Positions 1 to 9,582 of a DNA stretch of 64,000 nucleotides are shown here, in pieces. The notes beneath the pieces are model-generated. The model made no database searches and was not told the DNA's origin. It saw only the letters and a list, made by a program, of their open reading frames with translations. How positions within the stretch are numbered: position 1 is the first letter of the stretch; each line of letters starts with the position of its first letter. Position numbers and translations under genes: made by a program. The stretch lies in the NCBI GenBank assembly GCA_030544235.1, contig CM060464.1:36131602-36195601 (forward strand), given 5' to 3'. Source of the stretch: Lepturacanthus savala. Taxonomy: Eukaryota > Chordata > Actinopteri > Scombriformes > Trichiuridae.

Positions 1-209
1 GAATATCCAGACAGCAGGAGGAGAATTTCAGATGTAACATGTCCTCCAGGTTTTTAAAGTTGATTGGATCAAATTTAGTCATGCCATCACAGTTGATTTT
101 GCTTGTGTAATTTTGAAAATGTTGTCAGTAAAGGAGGTGCAAACTCATTGCAGGCCCTAGAGGACAGAAGTTCAAGGGCTACTTATACAGGAGGGTTTGT
201 TAACCTGTC

Positions 210-648
210 TTCAAACTGAACACAGTGGATGCAAATTTTTCACGTGATGAACGTAATTTTATCGCACAAGTTAAAATGTGTCCCTCTGTTGCTTAATTTT
301 TGTCGTGTGACAATTTTGTGAAATTTGTGTCATTGCGCCATCACGACCCTGCACATATATGAGGGAGCCTGCTTATTTTCCTTTTTCTCTCATCATCCAT
401 GGCTGAGATCACCACTGTCAGTGTGTTGTACTGCTCTGAAAGTCTGAAGTTCTGCTGTCATTTCTAGGTACAGGATGTTCCAACACTTCCTACAGGAATG
501 CCGCCTGGTCAACGCGCTACCAGCACTCCAGCACTACTTCACAGGCTCAGTTTGAGGACTTGCTAGCTCAGGCCAGGATCTCCAGGCAGGACACCAACTA
601 CAGGCACTCAATATCAGCTGCTGAGTGCCTGTTCATCGGACTTCGGTG
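210..648 (+). mobile_element. PIF/Harbinger-like transposon fragment (copy 1)
   Basis: This stretch resembles 37214-37540 in order and wording: an AT-rich terminus with repeated TCGCG/TTTTGTCG-like words, then a block around CTCTCATCATCC, then GCTCTGAAAGTC, then the start of transposase-like coding sequence. The copy is diverged. Its left end (near 210-236) only weakly matches the GTGTTCACACCGGACTC terminus of copy 2. No right terminus was found. The assignment rests mainly on the coding fragment described separately. Confidence 0.6.
475..646 (+). pseudogene. Harbinger transposase N-terminal exon remnant
   Basis: From the ATG at 475 the frame reads a Leu/Arg-rich start (HFLQECRLVNALPAL) and then, after a one-base frameshift near 540, QFEDLLAQ, RISRQDTNYRHSIS and AAECLFIGLR. 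The words ISRQDTNYRHSISAAE are typical of the N-terminal region of teleost Harbinger (HARBI1-like) transposases, upstream of the DDE nuclease. The exon ends at a GTGAGT donor-like site at 646-651, which fits the usual intron position, but no second exon with DDE residues follows. It is a dead fragment; the family call is good, the exact element unknown. Confidence 0.65.
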
Positions 649-1084
649 AGTATAGCAGTGGATTGTAGTGTCAAAATCAATAAATTAGGTGCTGTCAATG
701 TGCTGTTTGGCCCAACACTGCAAAAACAACAACAACATTGTATTAGCAGTGAAACTACAGGCACATGACGCTGGGTACAAATAAATGCAGAAAATCCAGG
801 GAGATTTAGAATAAAACTGTGAATACAAGCGATAAGAGAAAGCAGCTCATAAAACGTGTGTTTAAAGTTACGAAGCTGCTCTCAGATGTAACTGAGTACG
901 ATCCTATCTTGCTAATTGGGTAAAATTATTGAACAAGTTAAGCTATCATAAACACACATTTATTTTTATTTAGGTTTTTTTTGCATCAGCACACGTCTAC
1001 AACAGGATGAAAATGAATCGTCTGATAATAAATGTGTTTAAAGGAGGGATGAATACTGTTACCATAGTAACTTTTTTATTAACA
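649..1084. other. no recognisable feature
   Basis: AT-rich sequence between the Harbinger fragment and the Rex3 target-site repeat. I see no gene, terminal repeat or tandem array in it. Confidence 0.5.
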
Positions 1085-1097
1085 AAGTTATCAACTT
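1085..1097 (+). repeat. target-site duplication of the Rex3 insertion (left copy)
   Basis: The 13-mer AAGTTATCAACTT occurs here and again at 13247-13259, exactly where Rex3-like sequence starts and stops. It is read as the target-site duplication of the LINE insertion. The LINE 3' end lies on this side. Confidence 0.8.
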
Positions 1098-1115
1098 CGT
1101 CTCATCTTCTTCCGC

Positions 1116-2527
1116 TTATCTGTTGTCGGGTCGCGGGGGCAGCAGCTTCAGCAGGGAAGCCCAGACTTCCCTCTCCCCTCTCCTACAGCTCTTCCGGGGG
1201 GACCCCAAGGCGTTCCCAGACCAGCCGAGAGACATAGTCTCTCCAGCGTGTCCTGGGTCTTCCCCGGGGCCACCGCCCGGAGGGACGTGCCCGGAACACC
1301 TCACCAGGGAGGCGTCCAGGAGGCATCCTCACTAGATGCCCGAGCCACCTCAACTGGCTCCTCTCGATGTGGAGGAGCAGCGGTTCTACTCTGAGCTCCT
1401 CGCGGATGACCGAGCTTCTCACCCTATCTCTAAGGGAGAGCCCAGCCACCAGGCAAAGGAAACCCATTTCAGCCGCTTGTATTCGCGATGTCGTTCTTTC
1501 GGTCACTACCCAAAGCTCGTGACCATAGGTGAGGGTAGGAACGTAGATTGACTGGTAAATCAAGAGCTTCGCCTTTCGGCTCAGCTCCTTCTCTACTACA
1601 ACGGACCGATGCAGGGCCCGCATCACTGCAGACGCCGCACCGATCCGCCGGTCAATCTCCCGCTCCAACCTCCCCCCACTCGTGAACAAGACCCCGAGAT
1701 ACTTGAACTCCTCCACTTGAGGCAGGATCTCATCCCCGACCTGGAGTCGACACTCCACCCTTTTCCGGTCCAGAACCATGGCCTCGGATTTGGAGGTGCT
1801 GATTTTCATCCCAGCTGCTTCACACACGGCTGCAAACTGCTCCAGTGAGAGCTGAAGGTCACGGCTCGATGAAGCCAACAGGACCAGATCGTCCGCAAAT
1901 AGCAACGACCCAATCCTGAGGCCACCAAACCGCAGCCCCTCAACGCCCTGGCTGCGCCTAGAAATTCTGTCCATAAAAGTTATGAACAGAATCATTGACA
2001 AAGGGCAGCCCTGACGGAGTCCAACCCCCACTGGAAACAAGTTCATCTTATTACCGGCAATGCGGACCAAGCTCTGGCACAGAGAGTACAGGGACCGGAC
2101 AGCCCGTGTCAACGGGTCCGGGACCCCATACTCCCGGAGCACCCCCCACAGGACTGCCCGAGGGACACGGTCGAACGCCTTCTCCAGTTCCACAAAACAC
2201 ATGTAGACTGGTTGCTCCAACGCACCCTCGAGCACCCTGCTAAGGGTATAGAGCTGGTCCACAGTTCCACGACCAGGACGAAAACCACACTGCTCCTCCT
2301 GAATCCGAGGTTCAACTATCTTAAGGACCCTCCTCTCCAGTACCCCCGAATAGACTTTCCCAGGGAGGCTGAGGAGTGTGATCCCTCCTTTTTATAGAGG
2401 GGAACCACCAACCCAGTTTGCCAGTCCAGAGGCACTGCCCCCGATGTCCATGCGATGTTGCAGAGACGTGTCAACCAAGACAGCCCTACAACATCCAGAG
2501 CCTTGAGGAATTCAGGGCGAATCTCGT
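1116..2527 (-). pseudogene. Rex3 reverse transcriptase and C-terminal region
   Basis: On the minus strand the longest open piece (2262-1183) reads VELEKAFDRVPR, GLRQGCPLS, LLFADDLVLLASS and YLGVLFTSGG, i.e. RT motifs including the FADD active site, then an RTE-type tail with LRWLGHLVRMP and RPRGRPRTRWRDYVSRL. The upstream frame (2546-2316) holds EIRPEFLKAL and DWQTGLVVPLYKK. A deletion plus frameshift between KKEG and the block corresponding to 2400-2260 breaks the ORF, and a stop after GVPPEEL separates the final piece (EREVWASLLKLLPPRP). This is a dead copy. The family is well supported; divergence was not measured. Confidence 0.85.
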
Positions 2528-3028
2528 TGATGTTGAATTGAAGCAAACCAAAAGTTCAGTTCAACAATCAGCTGTTTATTCCCATACAATTACCATACAA
2601 TAATACAATTTATCATAGGGGTATAAATGAACAGGTAAAGGTACATAACTTGCTCAGAACGGGAGATTCTCCGGAGAACCTCTTTAAGTCGTGTCGTCTT
2701 CTGTGTTCTTCTTTCTTCTTTTTCTCTCCTCTTTGTCCTGAGAGTGGGTTTTTATACTATGATCAAAACAATACCAAATAAGGGAAAGCTCCCTCCTTAA
2801 TATGTCCCAATCTCTTTACCTCTCTTTACCAGTGCCAAATATCTGTACTTTCAACATCCTGTTTTTCCCAATGACCATCAGGTCAGGGTGCCCTGATGTT
2901 CACCATGACCTTGGGTGACCTGCCAAAGCTGGTCAGAGTTTCAACCTCCTGTTCTTTTTGTTAATAATGTACTGGGTGTACTGTGGAAATGTATTTTAAC
3001 GACTATACTGTTTTTCTTAACCACTACA
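2528..3028 (-). repeat. ERV 3' LTR
   Basis: 501 bp, matching 11895-12388 along its whole length apart from scattered substitutions and seven extra bases near 2835. It contains a TATA box on the minus strand (TATAAAAACC near 2750) and a minus-strand AATAAA signal near 2575. TG and CA termini are present. Confidence 0.9.
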
Positions 3029-3041
3029 GTCCCCCCTCTCA
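3029..3041 (-). other. ERV polypurine tract
   Basis: On the minus strand TGAGAGGGGGGAC lies directly upstream of the 3' LTR. Retroviral plus-strand synthesis is primed from such a tract. Confidence 0.75.
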
Positions 3042-4108
3042 TAGTTCTTAAGACTATGACAACGATAATTCACGCTCTTACTTGACTTGCTTCGGAAACT
3101 GCCGTTACCGGACCCTTCGGGTCGTCGGCCAGTCCAGCCCCTCCGCAAGGTACACTAGAAAAACATCAGCTGTACCCAAACAGGGTGACATAAATTTAAT
3201 AGGGAGGCATTTTAACGTTTATCCTTAGCTCTGATCAATTTAATCTCGGTCTCCACGGCTATTACATTGAAGATTATTACCCAGTAGTTTACACATTACT
3301 TCTTTATCACATTCCTAATACATTTCACTGGTTCACTTCACTAGTACATATCACTAGTACATTTCACTAATACATCACTAATACATCACTGCACATTCAG
3401 GCAAAAATCCCTGTGGGTAAAATTCCTGAACGACCCTCACAATGACATTTAATGTCAGAATGTCACTTTTTCTCAGAGATGGTTCGGTCTCGTGGCCTAC
3501 GTCCATCTTTCTTTCGTGAGCGATCACCGGCACGCCGGCATGCAGTGTTGGTTGGCACAGTGGGTTGGCACAGTTGGTTGGCTCATAGAAAACAGAAAAT
3601 AGAAATCAAACATTAGAATCATCACAAGAGTACATGAACACTGTAAATGGAGTTAATTAGTAAAGATTATGCAACATTAAATTTTCTAACTTTCATTACA
3701 TAATCAAAAATCAGCTGTTAATCCCCTTCCATTAAGGGTTGTACTTATACAGGTGAATGGCAAACGTATATGTGCTGTAATATAGAAAATCAAAATGTGA
3801 TTAATTGTACATGAGATTATTTTCAGTGACTTATATATGGTCCCTCTAATACCTGAGATTATAGGAAGTGACTTGTATAGTGTCACTCTAATAACTAACT
3901 AATAACTGAATGAGATGATAATAGGTGACTTTTTTGTAGGACCACTCTTCTTTTCCCTTGGATCCTCTCAATCCAGAAGTGTTTGGATCTGCTCTTCGTA
4001 TAGGTGCTCTTCGTCCTCGTCGTCTCGGCCCCTCTCTGGATCGGGTAAGGGGAACAGATCTGGTGTTCTCTCCTCGAACCGGCTTAACTCTACCATCTGT
4101 GCTACCTC
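3042..4108 (-). other. ERV region between env and the polypurine tract, noncoding
   Basis: About 1.07 kb with no open frame of note. It holds short imperfect tandem words built on ACTAGTACATTTCAC at 3340-3390 and GGTTGGCACAG at 3552-3585. It is longer than the post-env region of simple retroviruses, so an unrecognised decayed gene or an insertion is possible. Confidence 0.5.
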
Positions 4109-5890
4109 TCACTGTCCCCTCACTATCACTCTCTTCAACAGCGGCAGGCAACAACATCCAATGAACATCAACAATATCACACAGACGAATATTGTAACGA
4201 CAAGTCTCACCAGTCCGTTTCTCCAATTCCCCACTGCATCCTCTAACCAAGTTATCCATCCTACACTAGTATCTCTACCAGCCCCCTCACTCACCTGGCG
4301 CCTCAGCTGTCGTAACTTAGCCATAGCTCTAGTAAACGCACCCTGAGAGCTTGTATGTCCTGGAATAAAAGTACAACAATACTTCTCTCCAATCATTGCG
4401 CAAACTCCTCCCTTTTCGGCTAACATCCAGTCTAACACCTGACGGTTTTGCCAAGCCACTGCACTGGTGGCTCCTAACTGCTCTCCTAACAACAGCAGAG
4501 CATCCTCAGTGTAGTTGATAAACTGCTGCTGGTTATAGAAAATAAAATTCAACCACTCTGTATTTTTGTTGGTCGTGATCCAAGGCAGAATGGATTCAAA
4601 TCCTGATGCAACTTCATGTCTAGCTTTAAAGGCATTTGGTATACCCCGTGGTTGTCCAATTGAATCAAAATACACTCTAGAATCAGGCTTAAACTCCCGT
4701 CTCCGTCGCTGATTCATCTCCAAATCCTCAAAGGGGAGCGTGATCACCTCTTGTATCACCTGTACTCTGGCACATCTCCCTGACCAGTCCTCAGGGAGAA
4801 CAGAATGCAACTTCTGACCTCCACACCACCAATACTGATCCGCCAAAGGAATAATCTGACTAAAGTACGGACATCCGGGCACTTGAACACTCAACAAACG
4901 TCCTGATACCTGTGGTGCAGGTCGCAGCGTTGGTTTGGTGCAATTCAGGGAGTCTAACCTCCACACGTGAGAACAACTCTCACTGCTCACTCTCCCTACA
5001 GGGCGACGGTCTGTTTTCTCCACACACTCAAACTTCCCTATTGGCTCCAATGGCACCCCCCAGGGCATTCCCAGTACTACACTTCTTTCCTCTACTCGGA
5101 CATCCCACACTCTGCACCGTTCAGCATTATTCATCCCCCCTTGCTGATGAGCAACATAGTCTTCATACATCGGAGAGCCAAGCATCAACACACACTCAGC
5201 TTTACACCAGGGTCAAGGATTTTGAGACACCGCTGACACCTCAGTACTACAAGCTTCCCAACTGAACACAGTGTTCATCACATACAATGCCTCTGGCCTG
5301 GCCTTGGTGCAGATGTAGCAATTGGTATGCCCATTAACCTGTCCTATAAACTGTACCCAACGATACCTACTGTTCTTACCTTCGTCCACATCTTCCTTAT
5401 CTCCTGATCCATAGAACACCCGATTCACCCAGCTCTGAAACTGGTCGAGCATACAGCTATCAGTCCTTTCTCCTGCGTCCGGTACCTCCTCTCTTTTCTG
5501 CCGCTGTGTCCCTCTCACTTCTATCTGTGGGATCCCCGCTGTGACTGTTGATGTCCTAGTTGTCATGGTCATTACTGTCGTCACTTTAGGTGTAATGGTA
5601 GGCTTTGTACTAACCAACGGATTAGCCGTAGGAGTCGTAGTAGTAGTGGTCGGAGTCGTTATGGGAGTCGTTGTGGGGGTTGTTGTAGGAGCCGTGGTGG
5701 GAGTCGTTGTGGGAGTGGTAGTAGTTGTGGTGGGAGTCGTTGTGGGAGTGGTAGTAGTTGTGGTGGGAGTCGTAGTGGGAGTTGTTTTTGGAGTTGTAGT
5801 AGGAGTTGTTGGCCTTTCTTTTTTCTTCTTTTTCTTTTCAGCCCCCCTCACCCAACCATTCAATGGTGGCCCAGTAATCTCCTCGCACCT
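4109..5890 (-). pseudogene. env: ERV env (surface and transmembrane subunits), one in-frame stop
   Basis: Minus-strand frame with a single TGA at 5213-5215; the parts on both sides are in the same frame. Upstream is a Lys-run and a long Pro/Thr tract, then a surface-subunit-like part with the word YWWCGGQ and a WSGRC word typical of gamma-type envelopes. A basic RRRR site (4697-4708) is the likely subunit cleavage point. The transmembrane part has an immunosuppressive-like segment ending in a CX7CC motif (near 4370-4410), where most gamma-type envelopes have CX6CC, then one hydrophobic membrane span (VTIFVCVILLMFIG) and a short basic tail. The frame also continues upstream past a TGA at 5891 into the pol frame, so the true env start is unclear. 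Retroviral origin is sure; function is unlikely. Confidence 0.85.
5620..5812 (-). repeat. Pro/Thr-coding minisatellite in env
   Basis: The plus strand is built of GGAGTCGTTGTGG / GTAGTAGTTGTGG-like units, which read on the minus strand as alternating Thr-Thr-Pro runs of about 60 residues. Such a tract would be a mucin-like, heavily O-glycosylated stalk if expressed, and is prone to length change. Confidence 0.8.
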
Positions 5891-6514
5891 TCATTTGTCC
5901 AGGGGGTACTCCTTCTCATCATAGTTCTGATGGTTCTCAGATGTCGTAGCCACTAGCACAAAATAACGCTGGTCAGGCTTTGCTCCAACTAACCCTAGCC
6001 TTTTGAACCCTACTTCCACCAACCACACCTCCTTTGAGTCTACCACCCCCGTCTTAACCCTTATCGCGCACTGAGTTGCTCCCCACTTCTCCACTGTGAT
6101 CCACCACTCGGACCTCCACTGTATCCCACAGAGACGAGTTGGCCCTTCTGCTATTACAGTAATCTCAAACGTGTTCACATTTCTCGTCCAAGGGTGCACC
6201 GGTAACTGTGCCACCCAAGTCTCCTCATCCTGAAAGTTCCACTGACCTACATTCGATGTCCACTCTTGTCCTCCTGGCCATTCAGGCACATATCTCCTCA
6301 CTCCCACCCCACCAAACACTCTTCTTTCGGTCTCCTCACTCACTCCATCACTCCTCCCCTTTCCCAGGAACTTTAACTCCTGGGAAAAAAGCAACTCACT
6401 AGCATCACCAACCACTCCATCATCCACACCTTCAACATCCACACCACTATCATCTTGCTCTTTCCCTTCATCCCTTTCTGCTAACTCCTGGGGTTGTTCC
6501 CCCGAGTCCTCCTG
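5891..6514 (-). other. unclassified domain between integrase end and env
   Basis: The pol frame continues beyond the integrase C-terminus (HLNHCVKV) through an acidic linker into a Trp-rich block of about 125 residues (5894-6270) with words such as EWTSNVGQWNF, LCGIQWRSEWWITVEKW and VWLVEVGFKRLGLVG, ending at a TGA at 5891-5893. The env frame resumes in the same register. I do not recognise the fold. It could be the N-terminal part of the envelope surface protein, a pol extension, or an accessory protein. Two cysteines and the regular beta-like hydrophobic spacing suggest a small folded domain. Confidence 0.5.
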
Positions 6515-8147
6515 CACTTTCACGCAGTGGTTCAAATGATACCACGTTGGAGACCCGTCTACCTGGACCGCCCTAGATGTAGCCTTAACTACCTCGTAGG
6601 GGCCCTCTGGGGTCCACACCAACTTTGCCCTGAGATCACCTGAGCCTTCAGCCTTTACCATGTCTCTCAATGGTTGAACAATCACCGTGTAACCATCAAT
6701 CCACTCTGAACTATAGCCAGTCAATCCTAAGAATTGCAACATTTCTCGAACTGTGGTTGGTCTTGGTGCCTTGGCGATAGCTTCAAGTTGGGAGGGGGAC
6801 ACTGCTCGTGTCCCTTCTTTAATTAGTCTCCCCAGGTATTCTACCTGATCTTTACAATACTGCAATTTTTTCAACGAAACCTTGTGGCCTCGTTCTGCCA
6901 AAATTGTCAAGAGAGTTATGGAATCCTTATGACAAGTTTCCAAATCCGGCGCACAAAGAATGAGGTCATCAACATACTGAATGACAGTGCTCTGGAGATT
7001 GCTCACCACACCTTTTAAGTCCTCCTTCAGGACTTTGTTGAAAATGTGCGGACTGAATTTAAATCCTTGCGGAAGACGCTTATAGCTGAAAGACGTTGGA
7101 ACCGAATGCCACCTGTAGGTGAAATTGAACAGGTGCCTACTGGACTCAGACAGTGGCACACTGAAGAATGCAGAGCACAAGTCGATCACCGTGAACCATT
7201 TGGCGTCCGGAGGAACATTTGACAACAATGTGTGAGGATTAGGGACTTCCGATTGATAGTCCTCCACTACCTCATTCAGGGCTCGGAGATCGTGAGCCAA
7301 GCGGTATTTGGTCCCATCTGCCTTTTTGATTGGCAAAATGGGGGTATTGCTACAAGGACGTGGATCAATCATCAACACATCCGCTTCCAATAACCCCTGG
7401 AAGCGGGTTATTGGTCTTCTCAATCCCCACCTCAGCCTCTGGCTTCAGAGGATATTGGGGTCTCCATGGTGGCTTACAACCTATTTTCAACTTCACCTCC
7501 ACTGGCTGCGCAGATTTAATGAAACCTACATCAGTCTCATGCTTTGACCACAGACCTTCAGGCACAGCAGCCAGCATTTCTTTTTCCAACTCCGAATGCT
7601 GATGACAAAAAACAGATAGACAGGGAAGCCTGACAACCTGTGGAGACGCCCAACCTGATGCAGAGATCAAGACCTTGATGAAGGATCCATCTGTACTCAC
7701 CCAGATGTTGTCATTGTCAGTGGGCAGGAACTCAGCGTTTCTGGATTCTAAAACCATAGATCCCAAATGTTTTGGCTCATAGCCAGGATTCACCAACAAA
7801 GTTACATGCGGGAACCCATTTTTGATTTTGAATTCTTGGTCCAGATAAGAACTTTTTCCCACCACCATTGCGGCACCTTGCTTCCCTAAAACTATGGATG
7901 CCGCTTGAATCTGAACCTGTTTAGGCTGTTTTTGAAGCCATGAGTCCGGCTCTGGTCGAGACCCCTTTTTAAAGAACTGGAGGGTGCAATGTGGCAAGCA
8001 AGTGGGAGGTCGGGCCTCAGGCAAGTTGATGTTGAGAAACTTCCTCCACACTTGAACTGGCTCCAAGAAAGAGTCACTCAGATCCCCCAGCCAATATACC
8101 ATGTTCCTCTGGCTGTTGATACATCTGGAAATGAGTTGCATCGACAA
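6515..8147 (-). pseudogene. pol: ERV pol: reverse transcriptase fused by deletion to integrase C-terminus
   Basis: The RT start lies in one frame (8147-7411) and the rest in another (from 7423), with a one-base shift near 7415. RT motifs are clear: LPIKKADGTKYRLAHDLRAL, WFTVIDLCSAFFSVPL, LPQGFKFSPHIFN, and the catalytic YVDD at 6965-6976. After the connection start (LQFLGLTGYSSEWIDGY) the sequence jumps at about 6605-6615 straight to the integrase C-terminal domain (GPYEVVKATSRAVQVDG). RNase H and the integrase zinc-finger and DDE core are missing. The joint falls where both sides would encode a Glu-Gly, so a short-homology deletion is likely. The YVDD and fold resemble gamma/epsilon retroviruses. 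Confidence 0.85.
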
Positions 8148-8490
8148 TTACTCCGTCCGGGGTACATAGAATAGCACATTTGAGTTTACACAGTGCATCA
8201 CGCCCCAGTAAGTGAACTGGAGTGTGCCTCGATATTAACACTGGAAGTTCGATTGTCTTCCCCTGCACCGTCAATGGCACAGATTTTGAGATGGGGATCA
8301 AATTTTTCTCCCCTGAGAAACCAACAATCCGCACATACTGTCCAGATTGTGGAAGGTATCCAGCTTCCGCTTGTCCTACACAGGTGTATGTTGCTCCTGA
8401 GTCCGCCATCATTTTGATGTTTCTTCCAGCCAATACTGCTGACACCATTGGCTCCTCTTCCGGGCGTGCAATTGAGGTCCCCCACCGCCA
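8074..8490 (-). pseudogene. pro: ERV aspartic protease
   Basis: On the minus strand the frame reads MVSAVLAGRNIKMMADSGATYTCVG and later LLGRDALCKLKC. The DSGAT active site is at about 8389-8403 and the LLGRDAL block is the usual C-terminal protease motif. It lies between gag and RT, as expected, but in a different frame from both neighbours, and its N-terminal boundary is the gag deletion joint. Overlap with the RT frame at 8074-8147 is a shift caused by decay. Confidence 0.8.
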
Positions 8491-9582
8491 ACACTGGTGT
8501 AATTGTTTCTTCTTCGAACGCTGCGATCCAGCGTCCTGCTCCCTCATGAATGCACGGGAGACGCTGTACCAAACCTTCCATGTCCATTGTAGCCCATGGT
8601 ACATACTGAAATCTCTCTCCCTTCGCCACCAGTGGATAATTGGATTTCTCCCCTTCCAATATCGTTGGCACTGGCCCCACTCGTGGGCGGAGGACAATCT
8701 CTCCCTCAATAGTTCCAATCTCTTCCATCCCCTCCTCAGGGGCCCGCTGTCCAGCTGCAACCTCCTGCTGCTCCTTTTCCACGACCTCAGGTCTCTTCCC
8801 TGCTTTTTGAGACTGTAGGTTCACCTCTTTTGGACGTGTCGCTGGGTCCTTCCTCATAGTGACATGCTTGGGCGTTGACATGGCACCAGGATCTGGTAGC
8901 TGGCTAAATTCATCATCATCCAAGGGAGGAAAATCTTTGCCAAGTTCCACACCTTTTGCCCCACTGCACCTCCAGCCCTTACCCTTTTCCGCTTCTATTA
9001 AAGCGCGGATGACATTCTCATGTAAACCACTAACTCTCTTGCGTGGTTTATCTGCCTTAATTGCCTCCGCATAATCCTGCGCCACGTTTTTCAGCTCACC
9101 TTCTTCCTCCTCTTCCAATTCCTGTTCCTGCCCCCTGCAAATCATCAAATGGGTACAGTCCAGCTCTAGAGGTCCTCATCGCATAGTCTCCTAATAGCCT
9201 TACAGAATGCATGGGCATTTGAGTCGAGTATGGAGGAGGCTTACCTTTCCCCTCCAGACCGACTTTTCGTTGCGCCAGTTGTGCTTTTACATGCGCTTGA
9301 GTTTTGTTTCGCAGCGTTTGAGCCACCTTCGAGAATAGGCGCAAAATAGCAAGTTCTCTCTCACGCTTCTGCAGAAGTATCCTTACCTTTATAATGTTTT
9401 ATCAATACCATCATCTCAGCACATTGTGTCAAATCAAAAGTTCCTGCCGCAGGCCAGGGCAATAGACCGCTACGTGTTCTTGCATTCCACTTTTCTGACA
9501 TTTTCTTGATGTCGTCGGCCAATAGGGGATTTAGTTTCCCAAGAATAGCCACAGGTGAGGAATCATTTTGGTCCGATGCCAT
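8490..9582 (-). pseudogene. gag: ERV gag, frameshifted, capsid C-terminus and nucleocapsid missing
   Basis: The probable start is the ATG at 9582. Three frames follow each other: 9582-9361 (matrix-like), 9344-9096, and 9148-8490, separated by small indels. The third holds a Glu-rich linker, basic and Pro-rich stretches, then a capsid start (YPLVAKGERFQYVPW, then GAGRWIAAFEEE). The capsid frame ends near 8500 and runs into protease sequence, so most of the capsid and any zinc-knuckle nucleocapsid have been deleted. I recognise it as gag by order and by the capsid motif, not by a full match. Confidence 0.75.

Noticed and set aside
5213..5215. TGA as a programmed readthrough or selenocysteine codon
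   Set aside because: No stem-loop or SECIS was recognised, and CpG decay of CGA is the simpler explanation.
4109..5890. Domesticated, functional env gene
   Set aside because: An in-frame TGA and an unclear start argue against it, and conservation cannot be tested from one copy.
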